From Arachis hypogaea (Eukaryota; Streptophyta; Magnoliopsida; Fabales; Fabaceae), in assembly GCF_003086295.3 (NCBI RefSeq), contig NC_092043.1, positions 46,338,098 to 46,402,097 on the forward strand: a stretch of 64,000 nt of DNA, given 5' to 3'. The position numbers were made by a program, and so were the translations under genes. Below, piece after piece: positions 62,201 through 64,000 of the stretch; positions within the stretch are counted from its first letter, which is position 1, and each line of letters starts with the position of its first letter. The notes below the pieces were generated by a model. That model was not told where the DNA came from, did no database searches, and saw only the letters and a list, made by a program, of their open reading frames with translations.

Positions 62201-63050
62201 CACATAGAAGTAATTAAGACAAAGTATAAAATTAAGAGGGAGAGTGAGACTAATGCTAAAGAGGTTGGACAATATAATATTAATGGAGTTTCACCAAAAA
62301 GTGATGAAGGAACACAGGGAGCCGTCACTAAAATTGGAGCACTGGGAATAGTAGTTGAGACCGGAACACAGGAAGACCTCATGATAGTTAGCTACTAGTA
62401 ACATGGAGCATGTTGGGGCTAGAACTGTAGGACTTCAACCTTAAATTCCTATAACAACCAACAAAGCAGAAAATTCACAAAATGAATGTCTATGGCTAAT
62501 TTATTGCATTTGGAATAGTGTAAGAGAATGCTTCCAAATCAAAACTTATAATCCAAATCACACTTGTACAAGAGAGTTTTAATCTAGTCTAATTTATTAG
62601 AATTGGGTAACAGTCCAGTTGGAGAAGAGGCTTGATATGAGCCCAAGTACCAATCATGACCCATAGAGAAAACTATAGATGATGAAGGGGTGATTGGACC
62701 GAGAAAGTCAAGTCCAGAGCAGAAAAACAAAAGAAAAAGGAAGTAACCAGTTTGGATGAAGGACTACAAAGCGTAAAGGAATGCACAGAAGGAGAATAAT
62801 GCTGGAGAACCTAGTGGATAGAGTCATATACAGCACGAAATGGAGTCATAAAAAACATATAGAAAATATCATATATCCTTGAGGAGTCTCTCTTATTCAA
62901 AAAGAGAATTATTATCTTATCTTCATCGTCCATGTAATTCTCACATATTTTTGTTAATTATTTTTATTTGAGGTTATTGCCTGTTATTGTGATTCTCTGT
63001 GTTAATTGTTGATTCTAAAATTATTTTATTGGTTCGTTGCCAAGGAGTAC
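62200..63050 (+). repeat. Gypsy leader/LTR-like block, copy 3
   Basis: Matches the blocks at 29.3-32.1 and 43.0-43.9 kb, from CAATCACATAGAAGTAATTA through TGTTGGGGCTAGAACTGTAG to TTGGTTCGTTGCCAAGGAGT, with no hAT insertion. Confidence 0.7.
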
Positions 63051-63795
63051 CAAGTGGAGTACCAATTGGTGCTTTTGTTGAGAGGTCACGACGGCGGAAG
63101 GAACTCACCTAAATCGGTTGGAGGAACTCACTTTCTCTAACAAAAACAAAGTTGAGATGTTGAGTCGGAGGCTTGTTAAGGCTAATGAGCGCATTGTAGA
63201 GACATAATACCAACTTACCACCATCGAAAACATTCTCCGCGAGAATATGAAGTTAAAGACTAAGAGAGATGATCAGATTCAGCCAAGGGAGGAATCAATG
63301 ATTGATTCTGGTTCAGGATCACCAAGCCCTCATGGGGATTGGCCACGCAAGTTGAAGGTGGCCAACTTACCTATGTTTGATGGACAGGGGGTAGAAGACT
63401 GGATCTTCAGAGCTCATGAGTATCTTAAAACTTTTGACATTTTCGTTGAGCAGAGAATCTGTGTACTTTCCTTCCATTTTGTCGGAGCCGCGTATGGATG
63501 GTACCGTTGAAGAGTCAACAATAACAGATTTTTCTTGACGTCCTAAATTCTTATTTTGCTAAAAACGTCTTCTCTAATCACCGCATTGCCCTAGAAGAAT
63601 TTGTGGAAGAATACCAATGTTAGTTTGAAGAGCTCAACAACCAATTAACCATTTGACTGGACTGAGTGAGGAGTGGATCATAGCCCTCTTCATTGCTAGA
63701 CTTCAAGAGCATTTGAAGTATGAATTGTTACTGACCTAATACAGTTCATATATACATCCAAGTTGTATCTATTGCTAAAATGTATGAACAGAAAT
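63050..63795 (+). pseudogene. Ty3/gypsy gag fragment downstream of TPS copy 4
   Basis: Same gag as at 32110-32900, slightly better preserved: KLKVANLPMFDGQGVEDWIF (about 63347-63406), then FDIFVEQRICVLSFHFVGAA. Later pieces VEEYQC and LSEEWIIALFIARLQEHLK follow near 63605-63720 after stops. It ends abruptly at about 63797 in AT-rich DNA; zinc knuckle and pol are absent. Confidence 0.85.
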
Positions 63796-63799
63796 GGTA

Positions 63800-64000
63800 A
63801 TTAATATTATATTATTATTATATTATATAAAAGGTCCATAGAAGTATATTAATTTATTAGAATAGTATCAAATGGAAATTAATATTAAATCACTATGACT
63901 CAAAAAAAAAAAAATATTAAACTGAAGAGCCAATACATGTGATCTTATTTCCCAACAAAGAAATAAAGCATTCCAACATTAACTAAATATAAATACTAAT
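63800..64000. other. AT-rich right edge, nothing recognised
   Basis: Short AT-rich stretch after the gag fragment with an A-run at 63902. No feature supported. Confidence 0.4.

Overview
The window is nuclear DNA from a flowering plant. The evidence is spliced genes with GT-AG introns, very AT-rich spacers, (TA)n and (GA)n microsatellites, and nested plant transposons of nearly every class (Ty1/copia, Ty3/gypsy, LINE, hAT, MULE, CACTA, MITEs). The style of the repeats and of the terpene synthases suggests a legume, possibly Arachis; that is recall-based inference, not proof. No bacterial, organellar or rRNA/tRNA genes were recognised.

The core is a tandem cluster of class I sesquiterpene-synthase-like (TPS-a type) genes, all on the + strand. 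Copy 1 (14205-19720) has seven exons whose lengths sum to a clean 578-residue frame with RDR, DDTYD and NSE/DTE metal-binding motifs; it is the only intact copy. Copy 2 (37826-42437) is complete except for a 1-nt deletion in exon 6. Copy 3 (50502-about 55700) has a 1-nt insertion in exon 7 and a decayed 3' end. Copy 4 (60630-61705) retains only exons 6 and 7, next to a transposon remnant. A block of about 1.92 kb covering promoter, exon 1, intron 1 and exon 2 appears identical between copies 1 and 2, while the 3' half of copy 2 resembles copy 3, so copy 2 is a mosaic.

Layout: 1-175 is the N-terminal exon of a Gln-rich minus-strand gene leaving the left edge, with a GA-repeat 5' leader. 0.7-14 kb is repeat-rich: an inverted-repeat element, a copia relic, hAT elements, a PPR relic and MITEs. 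14.2-19.7 kb is TPS copy 1. 20.2-29.3 kb is a 9.1-kb CACTA element carrying fragments of macro-domain, SnRK2-kinase and probably callose-synthase genes. Inside its SnRK2 fragment sits a 3.9-kb Mutator-like element that is an almost perfect 2-kb-arm palindrome with a 30-bp loop. 29.3-35.2 kb is a decayed gypsy element split by a 1.94-kb hAT. 36.5-42.4 kb is TPS copy 2, followed by a long-inverted-repeat composite (42.5-44.3 kb) and a LINE relic (44.6-46.3 kb). 46-50 kb is AT-rich with two MITEs. 50.5-55.7 kb is TPS copy 3, 55.7-59 kb is an AT-rich spacer, 59.1-59.9 kb is a gypsy-type Transposase_28 relic, 60.6-61.7 kb is TPS copy 4, and 61.7-63.8 kb repeats the gypsy leader and gag start.

The same repeat plus gypsy-start block follows copies 1, 2 and 4, so the original duplicated unit was probably TPS plus downstream retroelement, with later nested insertions. 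The cluster's functional output is probably one cytosolic sesquiterpene synthase. The palindromic MULE could produce a hairpin RNA, much like maize Mu killer.
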